28,184 nt of DNA, taken from assembly GCA_964441025.1 (NCBI GenBank), contig CAYTXG010000022.1:1-28184 (forward strand), in the 5' to 3' direction. This document shows, one piece after another, positions 24,661 to 28,184 of the stretch. The notes under the pieces were generated by a model, which saw nothing but the letters and a program-made list of their open reading frames with translations, had not been told where the DNA came from and searched no databases. The DNA is from JAAZIN01 sp964441025 (GTDB lineage Bacteria; Bacillota; Dethiobacteria; DTU022). Both the position numbers and the translations under genes were made by a program. Each line of letters opens with the position of its first letter. The first letter of the stretch is position 1.

Positions 24661-25707
24661 TCAACTTCCTCTGCATGCCCCCGGCGGCCCGGCCCGCTGT
24701 CCCTCAAAAAGGCGGCGGGTTTCCTTCAGCAGATCCCTGACCGGCAGGTTGTAGGGGCACCTCTCTTCGCAGGCGCCGCATTCACTGCATATGGAGGGTT
24801 TGGCCTGCTGGGCCAGGTAGCGCTCCAGAGCCCACTGGTGCAGGCCATAGCTTTCTGAATAGAGCCGCAGGGTCAACAGAGAGGGAATGTCGATCCCCTG
24901 GGGGCAGGGCCGGCAGTAATCACAGCGCCTGCAAAACCGGTCCCCGATGCGCTCAAACTCCCGGCGCAGCTGCTCCTCTTCGGCCCCGCTGAAGCTGCTC
25001 CCCGATGCCGAAGCATTACCCTGCACTTCCTCGAAGCACTTCATCCCGGGAATGGCCGTGGAGATATCATGCTGCAGGATAAACTTCAGCGAGGCTGCAG
25101 GATAACAGGTTACCCCGCCGGCCAGCGGTTTCATGACAATGGTGCCCACGCCCCGTTGGAGGGCACGGGGAATCAGCCCGGCCAGGGGCTCCCGCTCCAC
25201 GTGATTGAAGGGAAACTGCACCGTGTCAAAGCTCTCCTGTTCCAGAAGCTCCAGAAGCACGCGGGGGATATGGCCGGTGATGCCGGCAAAGCGCACCTTC
25301 CCCTCCTGCTGCGCCTCCATGATAGCCTCCCAGGCGCCGCCGGGCTCAAAAATCTGCTCCGCAACTTCTTTGCTGCGCACATTGTGCAGCTGGTAAAGAT
25401 CAATATAATCAGTTTTAAAATTGCGCAGGCTCAGCTCAATATCCCATTTCATCTCTTTTTTGCGGCGCGCCCCCGATTTTGTGGCCAGGACTATTTCTCT
25501 GCGGGGGACTTCCTCCAGAGCAAGGCCCATTTTCTCTTCGCTGTCGGTATAGCCCCTTGCTGAATCAAAAAAATTGATCCCGCTCTCAAAAGCCCCCTTG
25601 ACCACAACGGCAGCTTCTTCAGGGGAAACCCGCTGCAGCGGAATCCCCCCAAAGCCGATCTCCGACACCTGCAAACCTGTTCTGCCCAGCGGGCGGTAGT
25701 TCATCAT
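24661..25707 (-). CDS. Aldo/keto reductase with C-terminal ferredoxin-type Fe-S domain
   Basis: A 348-aa protein. The N-terminal aldo/keto reductase barrel has the tetrad D48 and Y53 (DSARGYTD), K77 (ATKSG) and H108 (LYQLHN). The C-terminal part has two cysteine clusters, C259/C262/C265/C268 and C307/C310/C313/C317, each followed by Pro; the second is a standard CxxCxxCxxxCP [4Fe-4S] site. This domain order is common in anaerobes, where electrons may pass between ferredoxin-like centres and a carbonyl substrate. The ATG at 25707 begins 1 nt after the 4-hydroxybutyryl-CoA dehydratase stop, so the two are co-translated. A role in reducing succinic semialdehyde or a related carbonyl is only a guess from that neighbour. 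Confidence 0.92.
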   Translation of the reverse strand: MMNYRPLGRTGLQVSEIGFGGIPLQRVSPEEAAVVVKGAFESGINFFDSARGYTDSEEKMGLALEEVPRREIVLATKSGARRKKEMKWDIELSLRNFKTDYIDLYQLHNVRSKEVAEQIFEPGGAWEAIMEAQQEGKVRFAGITGHIPRVLLELLEQESFDTVQFPFNHVEREPLAGLIPRALQRGVGTIVMKPLAGGVTCYPAASLKFILQHDISTAIPGMKCFEEVQGNASASGSSFSGAEEEQLRREFERIGDRFCRRCDYCRPCPQGIDIPSLLTLRLYSESYGLHQWALERYLAQQAKPSICSECGACEERCPYNLPVRDLLKETRRLFEGQRAGPPGACRGS

Positions 25708-25708
25708 C

Positions 25709-27163
25709 TCAGCCTTCTTTCCCTGCTTCGATCCCGGCCAGGTTCCGGGCCAGTATTTTCTTCTTCTCCAAATCCGCCTGCCTGGCGATAACCACCCGCT
25801 GCGCCTGGGGTGAACCGGCGCCGTGCATGGATTCGGTGAGATATGCCGCAGCCGCCGGGCCCAGGGTAAAATTCTCCAAAAGGCGCAGCATCTTGAGCCG
25901 GCAACCGGTGTTGATCCCTACTGCGCCCTGTAAATATTTCTTCAACAGCGGGCCAATCTCCTTGTGCTCCAGCTCTCTCAGCGACGGCAGGGTCACCAGC
26001 AGGCCCCCGGCGATATCCTCGGCCAGCCTGGCGATCTCGTACGGAAATCGGGTCACATTGAGCTTGCAGACATTGGCCAGGAGCAGGTCGACAAGATAGG
26101 TTCCCGATGCGGCGGCCCCTCCCCGGGCAGAGCAGGCGATGCCGCAGCAAAAGATTGTCTCATTGAGGTGGGTCATCTCCACCAGCTTATCCCGGATATG
26201 GGAAGCCCGATCCACCCCCTGGTATCCGGCCAGCGCCGCCGCCGCTCCGATGATCACATCACCCACCCCGGCCTTGCAGCCGCCGTAACTCTGCCGGTGA
26301 TAGCCGGCAAAGCGCTCCACAAGGCGCCCGGAGTAGCGATGCTCGCGGCACATGAAAACCCTTTCCCAGGGCACAAAGACATCATCAAAAATTATCAGGC
26401 ATTCCTGCCCCCCGTAGTACATATTACCCCTGTCGACCGGATCCGCCTCCACCTTCCTGTTCTCCGAGGGCTGCCGGCCCAGGATATAGGTAATCCCGGA
26501 GGCATCCGCCTCCACGGCAAAGGAAAGGGCATAATCACTCTCCTCCTCTTTCATTGCCAGGGTGGGCATGACGATGATATAGTGCGAGTTGAGCGCCCCG
26601 GTCTGGTGGCACTTCGCCCCCCGCACGATGATCCCCTCGCTGCTTTCAGAAACAACTCGCAGGTACAGGTCAGGATCGACCTGCTCATGGGGCCTTCTGC
26701 CGCGATCGCCCTTGGGATCGGTCATGGCTCCGCAGCAGACCGCATTTTCATCCTGCACCTGCTGGAGAAAAGAGCTGAATCTTTGGTGGCAGGGCCTGCC
26801 CAGATCTCTCTCCATCTCGAATGTGGTGATCTCCAGGGCGTTGAGGGCATCCAGGCCCACACAGCGCTGAAAGCATGTCCCTGTCTCCTGCCCCAGAAGG
26901 CGCTGCAACCTCACCTTTTTGATCAGATCATCCGCCGAGCGGTGGATGTGGGTAAAGCGGTTGACCCGGCGTCCGCTGAGATGAGACCGCGCGAAGATCA
27001 ACTCTTCATGTTCAGACTGCAGCTGCAGTTCATAGGTCCGGGCCACCGCCGCGGTGCTCGGCTGAACCAGGGGGTGCTCCATGGGAGAGGCGGTGAGCAC
27101 CCCCCGGATATAGACCTTCCTTTGCATCTTTTTTAAGCCGGCGGCATATTCTTCTGCCGTCAT
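25709..27163 (-). CDS. abfD: 4-hydroxybutyryl-CoA dehydratase / vinylacetyl-CoA isomerase
   Basis: A 484-aa flavin and [4Fe-4S] enzyme that converts 4-hydroxybutyryl-CoA to crotonyl-CoA by a radical mechanism. All cluster ligands known from the Clostridium aminobutyricum enzyme (C99, C103, H292, C299) are present as C97, C101 (TCFQRC), H289 and C296 (HRQSYGGCK), with Lys297 and Tyr293 beside them. AMTDPKGDRG, GGQE, EMTHLNET and ESMHGAGSPQAQR are also conserved. These ligands separate it from the flavin-only 4-hydroxyphenylacetate hydroxylases of the same fold. The ATG at 27163 follows GGGGGTT. No 4-hydroxybutyrate CoA-transferase or dehydrogenase is in view. It indicates fermentation of 4-aminobutyrate, succinate or 4-hydroxybutyrate, or a related CoA pathway. 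Confidence 0.95.
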   Translation of the reverse strand: MTAEEYAAGLKKMQRKVYIRGVLTASPMEHPLVQPSTAAVARTYELQLQSEHEELIFARSHLSGRRVNRFTHIHRSADDLIKKVRLQRLLGQETGTCFQRCVGLDALNALEITTFEMERDLGRPCHQRFSSFLQQVQDENAVCCGAMTDPKGDRGRRPHEQVDPDLYLRVVSESSEGIIVRGAKCHQTGALNSHYIIVMPTLAMKEEESDYALSFAVEADASGITYILGRQPSENRKVEADPVDRGNMYYGGQECLIIFDDVFVPWERVFMCREHRYSGRLVERFAGYHRQSYGGCKAGVGDVIIGAAAALAGYQGVDRASHIRDKLVEMTHLNETIFCCGIACSARGGAAASGTYLVDLLLANVCKLNVTRFPYEIARLAEDIAGGLLVTLPSLRELEHKEIGPLLKKYLQGAVGINTGCRLKMLRLLENFTLGPAAAAYLTESMHGAGSPQAQRVVIARQADLEKKKILARNLAGIEAGKEG

Positions 27164-27263
27164 AATTTCAACCCCCTGACGTTAGAATTTGAACTGTTCT
27201 ATATATACGGGATCAAGGGTCCGCTTTCCTATTGAAAATGGCTGTTCACCGAAAAAGGACCCC

Positions 27264-27299
27264 AATAAGGGGGACGGCGCCTGCACCGTCCCCCTTATT
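27264..27299. repeat. 14-bp perfect inverted repeat (REP-like or terminator)
   Basis: AATAAGGGGGACGG (27264-27277) and CCGTCCCCCTTATT (27286-27299) pair perfectly around an 8-nt loop. It lies in the 170-nt gap between the permease stop and the abfD start. On the minus strand a CCTTTTTC run follows about 6 nt after the stem, so it could end the permease transcript. The GGGGGACGG arms with a GGTGC core look like REP-type palindromes of Firmicutes; this is by eye only. Confidence 0.7.
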
Positions 27300-27333
27300 C
27301 AAAAGGGTGGGATCTTCGATGAAACCGGCCTCA

Positions 27334-28077
27334 TTACTCCAGGTTGAGCCTGCGTTTCAATATTGTATTTGTCAGCCAAAAATAGAAAGCGCCCATGACG
27401 GCGGAGGGCAGCAGCGTCGTCCAGATGAACAGCTGTTGAATATACAGAGCCGCCTCTCCAGTCTCATCAATTTTAGGCATGTAATCGCGAGCCAAAATGA
27501 TCAATATCACGATGGAGAGGGCCGCCAAAGCGATATAAAGGCCGCAGTACCAGCCAAGGGAGGCCAGAATCCGGTGCCTGGAATAGAGGTGGCCCAGGGC
27601 CATGGCGGCGTAGAGCATGAGCATGCCTGCGAGCAGGCCGACCAGAGCGGTGCCGGGATAAACTAGAAAGCCTGATGTGCCCAGCAGGTCCTTTAAACAG
27701 CGCATTAACTCCAAAATAGAGTCCCAAAAGCCGGCCCGCGCCGCCAGGATCACAATGGAAAGCAGCGTTACCAGGCAGGAAGAGAGCGTCCAGACAACAG
27801 CTGCGGTGAGTTTGCTGACAATGTGCTGCCAGGGGTGCACCGGAAGGGTGAACATGAGGTAGCCCTCGTCTCCCAGCAGGTTTTTGTAGAATCTCTGGAT
27901 CATGACCAGCAGGGTCGTTACCAGGATGGCGACAATGAGCGCAAAATAGGCCACTCTCAGCAGCACGTACATCACGCCCGGCAGCGCCGAGATATGAAAC
28001 TCCACCATGGTGCTCTCCAGCCTGACCATCGTCTCCATGCTGAAGAACCTGTTTATGAAAGCAAAGACAATCAGCAC
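27334..28077 (-). CDS. ABC-2-type membrane protein (permease subunit), start uncertain
   Basis: A hydrophobic protein of at least 247 aa with about six membrane segments, probably an ABC-2-type permease: one near the N-terminus, then around 33-60, 88-112, 138-165, 172-197 and 215-235. The loop NLLGDEGYLMFTLPVHPWQHIVSKL is characteristic of these Firmicute permeases (quoted in part: DEGYLMFTLPVHP). The GTG at 28077 has no ribosome binding site. In-frame codons continue upstream as IKYEFRATARIFLPFYLV, which looks like the true N-terminus, until a TGA at 28132-28134. The real start is therefore unresolved (non-standard start, mutation, or an error). A partner ATPase gene may lie beyond the window edge; it is not visible here. 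Confidence 0.75.
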   Translation of the reverse strand: MLIVFAFINRFFSMETMVRLESTMVEFHISALPGVMYVLLRVAYFALIVAILVTTLLVMIQRFYKNLLGDEGYLMFTLPVHPWQHIVSKLTAAVVWTLSSCLVTLLSIVILAARAGFWDSILELMRCLKDLLGTSGFLVYPGTALVGLLAGMLMLYAAMALGHLYSRHRILASLGWYCGLYIALAALSIVILIILARDYMPKIDETGEAALYIQQLFIWTTLLPSAVMGAFYFWLTNTILKRRLNLE

Positions 28078-28184
28078 GAGGTAAAAAGGCAGGAAAATGC
28101 GGGCCGTGGCCCTGAATTCATACTTTATCTGTCAAAACCGGTTTAAGATGGCGGCTAATTCCAATGAAAATTGTCGGTTAAAGA

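Noticed and set aside
25964..27136. A 390-residue plus-strand reading frame opposite abfD.
   Set aside because: The minus strand is a highly conserved abfD gene; this is an antisense shadow.

Overview
The window looks like a piece of chromosome from an anaerobic, Clostridia-like Firmicute. This is inferred from gene content: a 4-hydroxybutyryl-CoA dehydratase with all cluster ligands, a tungsten-type aldehyde:ferredoxin oxidoreductase, an iron-sulfur old-yellow-enzyme reductase, a two-gene SufC/SufB-type Fe-S assembly system, and an NfeD-slipin pair. Shine-Dalgarno sites are strong (AGGAGG types) and GTG or TTG starts are common. No phage, transposase, CRISPR array or rRNA was seen. Almost everything is on the minus strand; only the sufC-sufB pair runs on the plus strand.

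From low to high coordinates. 1-480: tRNA-Leu(CAG) with its own promoter and terminator. 485-2631: slipin and NfeD membrane protease. 2757-4612: nucleoside diphosphate kinase, then a speD-speE polyamine pair (S-adenosylmethionine decarboxylase and an ACL5-like aminopropyltransferase). 4889-11316: a compact five-gene operon, transcribed as ThDP enzyme, truncated IclR regulator, GPH sugar symporter, Gfo/Idh dehydrogenase, IlvD/Edd dehydratase. Its promoter has a palindromic operator placed exactly on the -10 box. 11677-13599: an ABC-F ATPase. 13881-15531: sufC-sufB. A 47-nt perfect palindrome separates these from the convergent OYE-family reductase (15587-17575). 17851-19728: aldehyde ferredoxin oxidoreductase with a clear terminator. 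19801-24581: a carbohydrate block of ribokinase, a second PfkB kinase, a xylose-isomerase-like protein and a GH13 alpha-glucosidase. 24661-27163: Fe-S aldo/keto reductase and 4-hydroxybutyryl-CoA dehydratase. The window ends in an ABC-2-like membrane protein whose start is unclear.

The best candidate for an undescribed system is the 4889-11316 operon. It combines a transporter, an NAD(P)-dependent sugar/polyol dehydrogenase, an Fe-S dehydratase and an acetolactate-synthase/IolD-like ThDP enzyme under an IclR-type regulator. That is the enzyme logic of inositol or sugar-acid catabolism (oxidise, dehydrate, cleave), but with an IlvD-type dehydratase and no IolE, IolB or IolJ beside it. The substrate is unknown.

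Other points to check are the loss of the IclR effector domain, a GH13 enzyme lacking the usual Asn-His of conserved region I, a cysteine-rich SufC tail, REP-like palindromes, and two genes (ndk and the terminal permease) whose conserved N-termini lack a recognisable start codon.
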